Shown piece after piece: positions 16,408-25,659 of a stretch of DNA of 64,000 bases; the first letter of the stretch is position 1; the number at the start of each line of letters is the position of its first letter. This DNA comes from JBGSTR01 sp963707135 (GTDB lineage: Bacteria; Pseudomonadota; Gammaproteobacteria; Chromatiales; Chromatiaceae). The stretch is from positions 124,001 to 188,000 of the forward strand of contig CAVPOY010000043.1 in the NCBI GenBank assembly GCA_963707135.1, in the 5' to 3' direction. The notes under the pieces were generated by a model that was not told the origin of the DNA, searched no databases, and was given only the letters and a program-made list of their open reading frames with translations. A program made the position numbers and the translations under genes.

Positions 16408-17403
16408 ATGAGCACCGACCAATCGATGAACGACTCCCGGCCACTCGCTGCCCCGTCACGGTCCAGCCCGGAGACCCACCAACGTGGCCGGGACAAGGTT
16501 TCTCGCATCCCGGTCAAGGTCGAGCCCGCCGGCGAGCCCCTGCGCAAGCCGAGCTGGATCCGCGCCCGGGCGCCGGTCGGGCCTGGCGTCGCGCGCATCA
16601 AGGGCATCCTGCGCAAAGCAAAGCTCGCAACGGTCTGCGAGGAGGCCATGTGCCCGAATCTGGGCGAGTGCTTCGAGCACGGGACCGCGACCTTCATGAT
16701 CCTTGGCGACATCTGCACCCGCCGCTGCCCGTTCTGCGACGTCGCCCATGGCCGACCGCAAGCGGTCGACCCGGCCGAGCCCGCGCATCTGGCCGAATCG
16801 ATCGCCGCGATGGGCCTGCGCTACGTTGTCATCACCTCGGTCGACCGCGACGATCTGCGCGACGGCGGGGCGGGGCACTTCGCGCACTGCCTGCGGGAGG
16901 TGCGCTCGCGCAACGCCGGAATCCGGCTGGAGGTCCTGGTACCGGATTTCCGCGGCCGCGAGTCGGTTGCGCTCGACGCCTTCGCCGGGGACGCGGTGCC
17001 CGATGTGTTCAATCACAATCTGGAGACCGTGCCGAGGCTCTACCGTGAGGCCCGCCCGGGCGCCGATTACGCCGGCTCGCTGGCGCTGCTGCGTGCGTTC
17101 AAGGACCGGCACCCGTGGGTCCCGACCAAGTCGGGCCTGATGCTGGGGCTCGGCGAGGAGCGCGACGAGGTGCTCGCGGTGATGCGTGATCTCCGCGCGC
17201 ATGGCTGCGATATGCTGACGCTCGGCCAGTATCTTCAGCCCAGCCGGGACCATCTCCCGGTCCGACGTTATTGGACCCCGGAGGAGTTCGAGGCCCTTGG
17301 GGCAGACGGCGAGAGGATGGGATTTTCGAGCGTCGCGAGCGGGGCGATGGTGCGCTCGTCCTATCATGCGGATCGTCAGGCCGGTGGGGTCATCGGCGCC
17401 TGA
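16408..17403 (+). CDS. lipA: Lipoyl synthase
   Basis: LipA inserts two sulfur atoms into protein-bound octanoyl groups. The 331-residue protein shows the auxiliary cluster motif CEEAMCPNLGEC at about residues 76-87 and the radical-SAM motif CTRRCPFC at about 102-109. Also present are VITSVDRDDL, FNHNLETVPRLY, KSGLMLGLGEE and the C-terminal GFSSVASGAMVRSSYHAD with the conserved Ser that ligates the auxiliary cluster. Start choice is uncertain: ATG at 16408 or 16426. No lipB is adjacent; the next gene is a small membrane protein. Confidence 0.97.
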   Translation: MSTDQSMNDSRPLAAPSRSSPETHQRGRDKVSRIPVKVEPAGEPLRKPSWIRARAPVGPGVARIKGILRKAKLATVCEEAMCPNLGECFEHGTATFMILGDICTRRCPFCDVAHGRPQAVDPAEPAHLAESIAAMGLRYVVITSVDRDDLRDGGAGHFAHCLREVRSRNAGIRLEVLVPDFRGRESVALDAFAGDAVPDVFNHNLETVPRLYREARPGADYAGSLALLRAFKDRHPWVPTKSGLMLGLGEERDEVLAVMRDLRAHGCDMLTLGQYLQPSRDHLPVRRYWTPEEFEALGADGERMGFSSVASGAMVRSSYHADRQAGGVIGA

Positions 17404-17439
17404 GCGCCCTGCGCGGCGAGCGTTCCTGCGGGCACGTCC

Positions 17440-17850
17440 GTGACACTGTTGGCGTTAATCGGAGGCTTTCTGCTGTTCATGGCCGCGATCGGGGCCGCGC
17501 ACGCGCTCGACCGCTACGGGGAACGGCGCTACGGTTACCTGCCGTTCGCGTTGCCGAACCTCGCCTTCATGCTGATTCCTCACGGGCTGCTGGCGGTCCT
17601 GGTGATCCAGGCGCATGGGGCTCCGGCCGCGCCGGAGGTCGAAGCGCTCGGCGGCCCGGGCTTCTGGGTGCCCGCGGTGGCGGCGGCGGGGGCGTCCCTG
17701 GGCATGTTTGCCATCGTGCGCGCCCGGACCGGCGGCTGGCTGGCGCTGGTCGCGACCCTCGCGATGCTCTGCGCCGCTTCGGTCCTGCTGTTCTCGGTCC
17801 TGTTCCGGGTGATCGCGGGGGGCCGGGGGGCCGAGGGCGGAGCGTCTTGA
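17440..17850 (+). CDS. Small integral membrane protein, unknown
   Basis: 136 residues from a GTG start. It has four hydrophobic segments at about residues 3-22, 38-58, 76-92 and 99-123, with a polar loop (HGAPAAPEVEALGGP) between the second and third. I recognise no family. It follows lipA by 36 bases and precedes the YdcF-type gene by 34 bases on the same strand, so the three may be co-transcribed. Confidence 0.65.
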   Translation: MTLLALIGGFLLFMAAIGAAHALDRYGERRYGYLPFALPNLAFMLIPHGLLAVLVIQAHGAPAAPEVEALGGPGFWVPAVAAAGASLGMFAIVRARTGGWLALVATLAMLCAASVLLFSVLFRVIAGGRGAEGGAS

Positions 17851-17884
17851 CCAAACCACTCGCTGATCGCCGTAATTCCCTGCC

Positions 17885-18661
17885 ATGATTGCCTACGGCA
17901 TCGCCAAGAGCCTGCTCACCCCGCCCGGCATCCTGATTCTGATGTTGGTGGCGGCCTTCCTGCTGGTGCGCGGGGTGCTCGGCCGCATCCTCCTCCTGAG
18001 CGCGGTCTGTGCCCTGACGATGATGAGTCTGCCGGCCGTCGCGACCGCCCTGATGGCCCCGCTGGAGACCTACCCGCCAATCGGTACCGATTCCGCGCCG
18101 TTACCGGCAGGCGCCCAGGCCATCGTCGTCATGGGCGCGGGCCGATATCGCGGCGCGCCCGAGTACGGCGGCGACACGGTCGACCCGCTGAGTCTGGGGC
18201 GGGTCCGCTACGCCGCCCATCTGCACCGCAAGAGCGGGCTGCCGATCTATGTCACCGGCGGCAGCCCGTCCGGGGAGCGCCCCGCGGTCGGCGAGCTCAT
18301 GGCCGACGTGCTGCGCGACGAGCTCGGGGTGCCGGTAGAGGCGGTGGAGTCCGAGAGCCGTACCAGCTGGGAAAACGCGGCGCTATTGGCCCCCATCCTG
18401 GAACGCGACGGCGTCTCGCGCATCCTGCTGGTAACCGATGCCTGGCACCTGCCGCGGTCCGTCGAGGTCTTCGAGCGGATCGGACTCGAGGTCGCGCCGG
18501 CGCCGACCGGGTTCGTCTCCTATCCGGGCTGGGAGTCGGACCTGACCTACCGCGACTGGCTGCCGGACGCCGGCGCGTTGCGGACCAGTCTCTACGCGGT
18601 CAACGAACATCTGGGCCGGGTCTGGTACCAGATTCGCCGCTGGGCCGGAGAAGCCCCGTAA
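17885..18661 (+). CDS. YdcF/ElyC family protein (DUF218)
   Basis: The 258-residue protein has two N-terminal membrane helices (residues 10-55) followed by a soluble DUF218 domain: AIVVMGAGRYRG, GLPIYVTGGSPSG, ESESRTSWENA and ILLVTDAWHLPRSVEVFERIGL. E. coli ElyC, with the same architecture, is an envelope biogenesis factor affecting peptidoglycan and lipid carriers. The catalytic activity is not established. Its stop is 14 bases from the convergent end of the M14 gene. Confidence 0.88.
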   Translation: MIAYGIAKSLLTPPGILILMLVAAFLLVRGVLGRILLLSAVCALTMMSLPAVATALMAPLETYPPIGTDSAPLPAGAQAIVVMGAGRYRGAPEYGGDTVDPLSLGRVRYAAHLHRKSGLPIYVTGGSPSGERPAVGELMADVLRDELGVPVEAVESESRTSWENAALLAPILERDGVSRILLVTDAWHLPRSVEVFERIGLEVAPAPTGFVSYPGWESDLTYRDWLPDAGALRTSLYAVNEHLGRVWYQIRRWAGEAP

Positions 18662-18675
18662 ACCCCTGCGTTTTC

Positions 18676-19719
18676 CTAGCAGTCCCTTCTGGGCACGTGG
18701 TCGTTGTAGCGTTCCATCAGATAGCAGAGGCAGTCCTGGCGAATCACCACCTCGTTGCGGGTCAGCATCGAGGGCATCACCGGCTGGTTCAGCCTGATCT
18801 CCCCGTCCTCGTACTGGAAGTACCGGGAACCGACGTCCCGGCCCTGCTCGTCACGGACCTCGAATGCCATTCCGTTGCCGCTCCCGCCGGCCAGCCGACC
18901 GAAGGCCGTTCCCCGCGGCAGCTCGCGAAAGTTCATGCGCTCGAGTTCCGGATTCAGCAGCAGCTCGGCCTCCTCGGGCGGGAATCCGAAGCTCAGGTCC
19001 TCGGGGACCTTGACCTGGGCCACGGTGTGGAACAGGTCGATGTCGTGCTCCGCCACCGGGTGATCCGGTATCTCGGCCAGGTGCAGCGCGGCGTCGATGA
19101 ATCGCCGCGCATGCTCGATCCCCTGCTGCTCGCCGACCTTGCCGCACTCGAGCGTGACCGACGGGCACAGGCGCGCCATCGCCATCGATTGCACGCCCGC
19201 GGGACGGATGAAGTAGACGACCGTGCGGCCGAACAGGGTCGCCAGCTGCAGGAACCGGTTGCACAGGACGTTGACACAGGCGTAGTGGGGGTTCGATCCG
19301 GTGTTGTTGTGCAGGTCGAGACTCGCGAAGAGCCCGCGCCCGGCCATGATCGCGACCACCTCGGCCATCAGCTCGTGCTCGCGGGAGTGGGGCAACTCGC
19401 CTCCGGGCCAGACCCGGTTGTAGTCCGGCTGGCCCGGTAGCCGCCGCACGCCGCTCGCGGCGGCCGACACGTTGCCGATGAACAGACTCAGCGCCCGCGG
19501 CAGCCTCGGCTCGCCGAATCGCGCCAGGCGCTCGAGGAGCAGGCCGCGGATCGCGTCCCAACCGACGGTCTCGTTGCCGTGCATCAGTACCGAGACGAAG
19601 AGCGCCGGCTGGCGGGCGCCGGGGAGGTGTATCAGCGTCGGCGCCCCCAACAATCCGTCGAGGTCCCGGGCGCCGGCATCCAGCAGTCCGTCGGGCAGGC
19701 TTTCGAGCTGTTGCAGCAT
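18676..19719 (-). CDS. M14-family succinylglutamate desuccinylase/aspartoacylase-like enzyme
   Basis: The 347-residue protein has the zinc motif of the aspartoacylase/AstE group: LMHGNETVGWD, with His47 and Glu50 as ligands. A later SLDLHNNTGSNPH gives the third ligand, and VTLECGKVGE the catalytic Glu. These enzymes remove acyl groups from amino acids or deacylate amides. The gene lies next to a GCS2-type ligase on the same strand (157-base gap with a REP-like repeat), which suggests a related substrate. The true substrate is not known. Confidence 0.85.
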   Translation of the reverse strand: MLQQLESLPDGLLDAGARDLDGLLGAPTLIHLPGARQPALFVSVLMHGNETVGWDAIRGLLLERLARFGEPRLPRALSLFIGNVSAAASGVRRLPGQPDYNRVWPGGELPHSREHELMAEVVAIMAGRGLFASLDLHNNTGSNPHYACVNVLCNRFLQLATLFGRTVVYFIRPAGVQSMAMARLCPSVTLECGKVGEQQGIEHARRFIDAALHLAEIPDHPVAEHDIDLFHTVAQVKVPEDLSFGFPPEEAELLLNPELERMNFRELPRGTAFGRLAGGSGNGMAFEVRDEQGRDVGSRYFQYEDGEIRLNQPVMPSMLTRNEVVIRQDCLCYLMERYNDHVPRRDC

Positions 19720-19820
19720 ACGTCTGGCTCACCTTGATAACGCAGGCCGGAGGCGCTCCCCGTCGCCCTGGCCGTGAGGGCCATTGTGTCCAGATGTTCC
19801 ATGGACGGAGCTTCCTCATT

Positions 19821-19840
19821 CTCCCTCTCCCGCTGGCGGG
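19821..19840. repeat. Short dispersed palindromic repeat, copy 1
   Basis: CTCCCTCTCCCGCTGGCGGG here is identical to 36856-36875. The core forms a short hairpin (CCCGC/GCGGG). Similar sequences are widespread REP-type elements in proteobacterial intergenic DNA. Confidence 0.7.
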
Positions 19841-19876
19841 GGGCGTGGTGAGGGCTGGCCACTCTGGAAAATCAGG

Positions 19877-21298
19877 TCATTCTATCGTCCACTCCGACAC
19901 GGGCAGTCCGGCCTGCTGGCGTTCCAGATAGCCCTCCGCCAGCGCCGGCATGTCCGGGCCGTAGCGGTCCACCCAGGCCCGCTGCCACCGTGCGCCGGTG
20001 CGCCGCAGCGCGAGTCGGCGCTCGACGATGCCGAGCCAGTGGTCGATTTCGTCGGGGTCGATACCGAGCGAGACCAGGCCGCGCCGAGCCCGTGGCAACA
20101 GGTCCTTCCCGATAATCTCGGTGACCGGTCTGATATGCCCGTCCAGCCATTGAATCTCCGCGCTCAGTCCTTCGCGGGCGCAGGTGTAGAAGCCGGTACG
20201 GGCCTGCAGGAAGGGCAACTGCAGCTCGGGCGGATCCGCCGCCTCCGACAATTCGGCGACCGACCCGAAATAGAGCGCGGCATTGGCGAACGCGTCCGCC
20301 ACCGTGGGTCCGGCCGGGACCACCCGGTGCTCGATGCGCAGATGGGGCCGAGCGTTCCGGCCGAAGCCGATCAGCGGCCGGTTCCAGCGCCAGATGGTGC
20401 CGTTGTGCAACCGCAGGTGGGCGAGTTGCTCCGCTGGCTCGTCCATGACGTGGGGAAGAAGCACCGGGTAGTGGTCGGCGTTGGCGCGGAAGGTCTCCAG
20501 GATCGAGCGCTCCGCGTAGCGGAAGCCGAAGCTGACCCGTTCCTGGAGGATCGGGCCGCCGACCGAGACCGCCTGCTCGAACAGCGGCACGCGGGTCTCG
20601 TCCCAGAGGTCGCGGCCGAACAGGTAGGGCGAGTTGGCGGCGATCGCGACCATCGGCCCGCTGAGCACCTTCGAGGCGTTGTAGACCCTGGCGCCCTTTT
20701 CCGGTGGCACCTTGAGGTGGATCTGGAACGAGGTCGCCGCGGCCTCCAGCATCACGTCCTCCCACTCCAGCGTGAGCCGGTCGCGGCCCTGGATGTCCAG
20801 CGTCAGCGGGCGGCCGTGCCGCAGCGAGAAGATCTGGTCGTTCAGCGCCCGGTAGCGCCGGCGCGGGGTCATGGACGCCACGGTCAGGTGCTCCGGTCGC
20901 ACCGTCGGCAGGATACCGATCATCGCGAGCCGTACACCAAGTTCGGACGCGGCGGCCTCGCAGCGGGCCAACGTCGCGTCGAGCTCGGTCGCCAACCGGG
21001 TCAGGGCGTCGCCGCGCAGCAGGGCCGGCGTGCCGTTGATCTCGGTGTTGAAGGTCGCGAGCTCGGGGACGACCAGCGGGTCGTCGAGCCGCTCGATCAG
21101 CGCCTCGACCCGCGGCGCGGGCGCCATGTCGGGACCGACGAGCCAGGCCTCGAGCTCGTAGCCCCCGGTGGGCTCGGCGTCCTCCAGCACGCCGTCGGCG
21201 AACCACTGTTCCAGCAACCGGGTCTCGGCGCGCAGCCGCTCGTTGAATTCCGAGAAGTCCCGCTCGGTGAACCGGGAGGTCGCGATCTCCTGACCCAT
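19877..21298 (-). CDS. GCS2-family glutamate-cysteine ligase-like protein
   Basis: A 473-residue member of the GCS2 carboxylate-amine ligase family, which joins glutamate to an amine using ATP. Recognisable stretches are GGYELEAWLVG near the start (ATP/Glu site), ATFNTEINGTPA, LRHGRPLTLDIQGRDRLTLE, SFQIHLKVPPEKGARVYNASK, RIEHRVVPAGPT and YTCAREGLSAEIQWLDG. It is the COG2170-type family rather than E. coli GshA, so glutathione synthesis is plausible but not proven. An M14 deacylase gene lies immediately downstream. Several glutathione-dependent systems (gpx, kefFC) occur elsewhere in the window. Confidence 0.8.
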   Translation of the reverse strand: MGQEIATSRFTERDFSEFNERLRAETRLLEQWFADGVLEDAEPTGGYELEAWLVGPDMAPAPRVEALIERLDDPLVVPELATFNTEINGTPALLRGDALTRLATELDATLARCEAAASELGVRLAMIGILPTVRPEHLTVASMTPRRRYRALNDQIFSLRHGRPLTLDIQGRDRLTLEWEDVMLEAAATSFQIHLKVPPEKGARVYNASKVLSGPMVAIAANSPYLFGRDLWDETRVPLFEQAVSVGGPILQERVSFGFRYAERSILETFRANADHYPVLLPHVMDEPAEQLAHLRLHNGTIWRWNRPLIGFGRNARPHLRIEHRVVPAGPTVADAFANAALYFGSVAELSEAADPPELQLPFLQARTGFYTCAREGLSAEIQWLDGHIRPVTEIIGKDLLPRARRGLVSLGIDPDEIDHWLGIVERRLALRRTGARWQRAWVDRYGPDMPALAEGYLERQQAGLPVSEWTIE

Positions 21299-21380
21299 GC
21301 GATGCCCCCGTCGCTGTTAGAGCCATCAATGGCGCCATTATGGGGGCAGGACCCGGTCGCCGACAGTGCGCGACGCCACC

Positions 21381-22046
21381 TCAACGCCGCAGCATGAGAT
21401 CGAGCTCCGTAAGCCGCTCGGGCGTACCGATATCCAGCCAGCGGCCGAGGTGCAGCCTGCCGCCGACTCGGTCCCGCGCCATGGCCCGGCGCAACAGGGG
21501 TGCGAGCGGAAAGGCGCCGGGCTCGCAGCCGTCGAACAGTGCCGGGCTGTAGACGCCGATGCCGCCGAATGTGTAGCGCGGGGGGCCGGCATCGCTCACC
21601 CGGCCTGCCGCGAGCGCGAAATCGCCGTCCGGGTGGTGCGGCGGGTTGGGCACCAGCACCAGCTCGGCGAGGTCTCCATCCGCGAGCCTCACCCCGGCGA
21701 AATCCAGATCGGTCCAGATATCGCCATTGACCACCAGGAAGGGGTCGGGGCCGAGCAGCGGGAGGGCCTTGAAGATGCCGCCGCCGGTTTCGAGCGCCTT
21801 GCCCTGACCCTCGTCCGAGTAGCGGATCCTTACGCCGAAGCGCCTCCCGTCGCCGAGCGCCGCCTCGATCCGGTCGCCGAGGTGGGCATGATTGATGACG
21901 ATCTCACGGATGCCGGCGGCGGCGAGCCGCTCGATGTGGTACTGGATCAGGGCCTTGCCGCCGGCCTCCAGCAGCGGCTTCGGCGTTTGGTCGGTCAGCG
22001 GACGCATGCGCTCGCCGCGCCCGGCGGCCAGGATCATGGCCTTCAT
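21381..22046 (-). CDS. murU: N-acetylmuramate alpha-1-phosphate uridylyltransferase
   Basis: MurU makes UDP-MurNAc in the cell-wall recycling shortcut that bypasses MurA/MurB. The 221-residue protein has the sugar nucleotidyltransferase signature AMILAAGRGERMRPLTDQTPKPL, then INHAHLGDRIEAALGDG, DEGQGKALETGGGIFKALPLLG, VVNGDIWTDLDF and the C-terminal WLDIGTPERL. All fit MurU of Pseudomonas. The usual neighbour amgK (sugar kinase) is not here, so it must lie elsewhere or be absent. Confidence 0.9.
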   Translation of the reverse strand: MKAMILAAGRGERMRPLTDQTPKPLLEAGGKALIQYHIERLAAAGIREIVINHAHLGDRIEAALGDGRRFGVRIRYSDEGQGKALETGGGIFKALPLLGPDPFLVVNGDIWTDLDFAGVRLADGDLAELVLVPNPPHHPDGDFALAAGRVSDAGPPRYTFGGIGVYSPALFDGCEPGAFPLAPLLRRAMARDRVGGRLHLGRWLDIGTPERLTELDLMLRR

Positions 22047-22109
22047 GGTCGATTGCCCTGAGGGTATGGTGCCGCCGATCTATCCGGTCGGAGCCGGGAC
22101 CAGGCCCGG

Positions 22110-22856
22110 TTAGTGGTACTGCTCGGTGGTGTACTGTCCAGGGGCGTGGCGCCGGTGGCGGATCAGCCCGCGGGCCTCGAGGATGACCTTCGCGTCCTTG
22201 ATCATCGCCGAGTTGCCGCAGAGCATCACATGGCTGCTGTTGTGCGCGATCTCGGCCTCGGCCCGGGCTTCGAGCGTGCCGTCGTTCAGCCGGTCCGTGA
22301 TGCGCCCGCCCAGGGCGCCGCCCGGGTGCGCGTCGCGGCTAACGACCGGGATGAAACTAAAGCGCTCGGCGTGGCGTTCCGCGATGGCCGCGATGGTCTC
22401 GCCATAGGCGAGACTGGACGCCAGCCGGACCCCGTGGACCAGGATGACGCGCCGGAATTTCTGCCAGGGATCGGGCGAGCGCAGGATCGACAGATAGACC
22501 CCGAGCGCGGTTCCGGTCGCGAGCAGCCAGAGGGTCTCGGCCGGCTCCACGCTGTCGAGGGTGAAGACGCCCCCGGCCGTGGCCGAGACCCAGACCTGGT
22601 CGCCGGGGTTCAGGCCGGACAGCGGGGGCGTGAGCGGACCCTCCGGGACCTCGTTGAAGTAGATCTCCAGCGGTCGCTCGCCCGGCGGGTTGACCAGGGA
22701 GTAAGGACGACCTATCCGCTCGCCGGCTATGTCCAGCGCCACCTTGACGTATTGACCGGCCGTGAAGTCCGAGATGGGGGCCTCGATCTGCATGCTGAAC
22801 AGTCCGTCCGCCCATTCGTGCTTTCCGACAACGGTTCCCTTGACCCATTCGCTCAT
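22110..22856 (-). CDS. fpr: Ferredoxin/flavodoxin-NADP+ reductase
   Basis: The 248-residue flavoprotein passes electrons between NADPH and ferredoxin. It contains the FAD-binding motif RPYSLVN, the phosphate-binding GDQVWVSATAGG, a nucleotide stretch LLATGTALGVYLSIL, RVILVHGVR, HVMLCGNSAMIKD and a C-terminal tail ending YTTEQYH, typical of bacterial subclass FNRs with a C-terminal extension. Full length. Its start diverges from the MgtC-type gene across 262 bases. Confidence 0.93.
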   Translation of the reverse strand: MSEWVKGTVVGKHEWADGLFSMQIEAPISDFTAGQYVKVALDIAGERIGRPYSLVNPPGERPLEIYFNEVPEGPLTPPLSGLNPGDQVWVSATAGGVFTLDSVEPAETLWLLATGTALGVYLSILRSPDPWQKFRRVILVHGVRLASSLAYGETIAAIAERHAERFSFIPVVSRDAHPGGALGGRITDRLNDGTLEARAEAEIAHNSSHVMLCGNSAMIKDAKVILEARGLIRHRRHAPGQYTTEQYH

Positions 22857-23118
22857 GAGGATGCCGTACTCCGCTGGTTGATTCGCTGCGACGGACGCGA
22901 CCGGCGGGTCGCGATGCTTTCGATGGCCGGATACGGCCGGGAATCCGAAACCACAAGGATCCGGTGCCGTCGGCCACCTCGACGAACGTTCGATGTGCTA
23001 GAGGTAGGTGCCGCGGCTCGTCTTTTAAACGCGCCGGCCGATCAGCGTCCGCCGTATTGATGGCGCGGACCGGTTTGCTGATAGCATTGCTCGCCCTTAC
23101 CGAAAACGGTGACGCCCC

Positions 23119-24672
23119 ATGCTTCAGGACGACCTTATCCAGCTCTTCGCCCGATTCGGCCTCGCCGCGCTGTTGGGTTTCCTCGTCGGCCTGGAGCGGG
23201 AGTTGCGGGACCAGGACAGCGTAACCATCGGAATCCGCGACTTCGTGCTGTTCGCCTTGCTCGGTGCGGTTTCGAGCTACGCGGCCGAAGAGTACGCGAA
23301 CAGCTGGTTGATCGTCGCCGGCTTTGTCGGCTTTTTGGCGATGCTGCTGTCCAGTTACTGGGCCCAGCGGGACCACGGGCCGGGCATCACGACCGAGCTG
23401 GGCGCGCTGCTGACGTTCTTCCTCGGCGTCCTCATCATGCGCGGGGCCTCGGTGCTCGCCATCGCGCTGACCATCCTGGTGCTTGGCGTCATGTTCCCCA
23501 AGGAGTCAATAAAGCGCTTCCGCGCCCGCGTTCAGCTGCACGAGATGCGTGCGGTGCTGCTGTTCCTGACCATCACCTTCATCATCCTTCCGGTCCTGCC
23601 GCGGCAGTCCCTGGACAGCTTCCTGACCCATACGGTCGGGACGGTGGCGGCGGTCGATCAGGCAAGCGGCCGGGTCGATATCGCGCTCGCCCCGGGGAAG
23701 CGACTGACCCCAGGGTCGGAGGTCCTGCTGTTCGGGCCGGACTGGGATCCGGTGGGCAGCGTCCGGGTCGCGGTCGCAAATCGCACCTCGGCCAGTGGTA
23801 CCTACGAGGGGACCCGGCTCGCCGATCTGGATACCGAGGATGGGGTCCGGGGTCGCCTGGGTATCGAATTCCTCGAGGTCATGGCCTCCGCCGTTCGGCC
23901 CTACAAGCTGTGGCTGATCGTCGTGCTGGTCTCCTTCGTCAGCTTCGCCGGCTACGTGCTGATCAAGGTCATCGGCAGCAGCGCCGGTATCGGTCTGACG
24001 GGGTTGATCGGCGGACTGGTGTCGAGCACGGTCACGACCCTGAGCTTCGCCCGCCGCAGCATCGAATCCCCGGGTGCGAACAGCCTGTTCGCGATGGCGA
24101 TCATCCTGGCCAGCTCGGTGATGTTTCCGCGTCTGATCCTGGAGATCGCCGTCGTCAACACGGCCCTGATGAAGAACATCGCCCTGCCGCTCGGCGTCAT
24201 GGGGGCCACCGGAGCCCTGATGGCGGCGCTGCTCTGGTTCCGATCGAAGCAGGCAACCGTCGAAACACCCCAGGTGGAGTTCAACAACCCCTTCAGCCTC
24301 AAGTCGGCGGTCAGCTTCGGTCTGGTGTTTGCCCTGATCCTTATGTTGACCCGCGTGGCGACCCATTACCTGGGCGACGCCTGGCTTCCGGCGGTTGCCG
24401 TGGTCAGCGGCCTGACCGACGCCGACGCCATCGCCTTCTCACTGAGCAGCCTGCAGGCATCCGGCCTTATCCACATCGACTGGGCCAGCTTCAACCTGGT
24501 GCTGGGTGCGATCTCCAACACCTTCATGAAGCTCTTCCTGGTGCTGGGACTGGGGGACCGGGACCTGTTCAAGAAGCTGCTCGGGCCGTTCCTCGTCATC
24601 GGGGTGGTGGGGATCGCGACGACACTGGTTTATTACGATCTGGGTGCGGCGCTGCCGGCCAGCGGGGGCTAG
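23119..24672 (+). CDS. MgtC/SapB-DUF4010 membrane protein with an inserted soluble domain
   Basis: The 517-residue protein has an N-terminal MgtC/SapB domain (FGLAALLGFLVGLERELR, residues 12-30; helices to about 165) and a C-terminal DUF4010 domain (from about 262, PYKLWLIVVLVSFVSFAGY, ending near 512) with several membrane helices. Between them, residues about 168-258 form a hydrophilic, beta-rich segment (GRVDIALAPGKRLTPGSEV, VGSVRVAVANRT) that I do not recall in ordinary MgtC-DUF4010 proteins of about 420 residues. Family members are implicated in magnesium or phosphate stress; transport function is unproven. The start ATG at 23119 is well placed and divergent from fpr. Confidence 0.85.
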   Translation: MLQDDLIQLFARFGLAALLGFLVGLERELRDQDSVTIGIRDFVLFALLGAVSSYAAEEYANSWLIVAGFVGFLAMLLSSYWAQRDHGPGITTELGALLTFFLGVLIMRGASVLAIALTILVLGVMFPKESIKRFRARVQLHEMRAVLLFLTITFIILPVLPRQSLDSFLTHTVGTVAAVDQASGRVDIALAPGKRLTPGSEVLLFGPDWDPVGSVRVAVANRTSASGTYEGTRLADLDTEDGVRGRLGIEFLEVMASAVRPYKLWLIVVLVSFVSFAGYVLIKVIGSSAGIGLTGLIGGLVSSTVTTLSFARRSIESPGANSLFAMAIILASSVMFPRLILEIAVVNTALMKNIALPLGVMGATGALMAALLWFRSKQATVETPQVEFNNPFSLKSAVSFGLVFALILMLTRVATHYLGDAWLPAVAVVSGLTDADAIAFSLSSLQASGLIHIDWASFNLVLGAISNTFMKLFLVLGLGDRDLFKKLLGPFLVIGVVGIATTLVYYDLGAALPASGG

Positions 24673-24813
24673 CCGGCGCCGTGCGCGGGCGTGCGTCCCA
24701 CACAGAGCGCGGCCGGCGGCTGTAATTGGTTCGCTTCCAGCATTCGCGGCTTTTGGGGGCGCCAATCCGGCACCATGTTCCCGCGTATCTAACCGAACCG
24801 CGGAGCCGATACC

Positions 24814-25512
24814 ATGGTCAACATCCGTCGAGCCGCAGACCGGGGTCACGCCCGGCTGGACTGGCTGAACAGCTTCCACACCTTCTCCTTCGGGGAATAT
24901 CACGACCCGCAGCACATGGGGATCTCCAATCTGCGCGTCATCAACGACGATGTCATCGCGCCCGGCCGCGGGTTCGGCATGCACGGCCACGACAACATGG
25001 AGATCGTGACCTGTGTCCTCGACGGGGCGCTGCAGCACCGTGACAGCATGGGCAACGGGTCCATCATCCGCGCCGGGGACGTGCAGCGGATGAGCGCAGG
25101 AACCGGTGTGCGGCACAGCGAGATCAACGCATCCGACAGCGAGCCCGTGCACCTGCTCCAGATCTGGCTGTTGCCCAACACCCGCGACGTCGAACCCGGC
25201 TATGCGCAGCAGCACTTCTCCGCCGACGAGCGACGTGGCCGCCTCGCGCTGCTGGTGTCGCCGGACGGCCGCGATGGCTCCATACGCGCCCATCAGGATG
25301 CCCTGCTTTACGCGAGCGTGCTCGAGCGCGATCAGTTCGTGCAGCATTCGCCGGCGCGGGACCGCCAGTCTTACGTCCATGTGGCGCGCGGATCTGCCCG
25401 AGTGAACGATCAGGCGCTTGGTGCTGGCGACGGCGCTCACCTGGGCGCGGGGGAGCAGATCCGGATCGTCGGTGTCGAGGCCGCGGATGTGCTGTTGTTC
25501 GACCTGCCCTAG
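24814..25512 (+). CDS. Pirin family protein (YhhW-like quercetinase)
   Basis: The 232-residue bicupin matches YhhW-type pirins: NSFHTFSFGEYHDPQHMG, the metal-binding block GFGMHGHDNMEIVT, ALQHRDSMGN, GDVQRMSAGTGVRHSE and LLQIWLLP. E. coli YhhW has quercetin 2,3-dioxygenase activity; the physiological substrate is unknown. The C-terminal cupin is shorter but recognisable (RQSYVHVARGSARVN). It is followed by the Fe-S and HAD genes on the same strand. Confidence 0.93.
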   Translation: MVNIRRAADRGHARLDWLNSFHTFSFGEYHDPQHMGISNLRVINDDVIAPGRGFGMHGHDNMEIVTCVLDGALQHRDSMGNGSIIRAGDVQRMSAGTGVRHSEINASDSEPVHLLQIWLLPNTRDVEPGYAQQHFSADERRGRLALLVSPDGRDGSIRAHQDALLYASVLERDQFVQHSPARDRQSYVHVARGSARVNDQALGAGDGAHLGAGEQIRIVGVEAADVLLFDLP

Positions 25513-25659
25513 CCCGACGCCATTTCGGGGCCGGCCGTTTCCGGGGCGAGTCGCGTCCATCCCACCGGAAACTGCTTCGATCTTTTCGGAAGCGGCCCCG
25601 ACCCCACGCCCAACCCGTTTGTGCCAAACCCGGTTCCCACTCCCTGCAGGAGACAGAAA

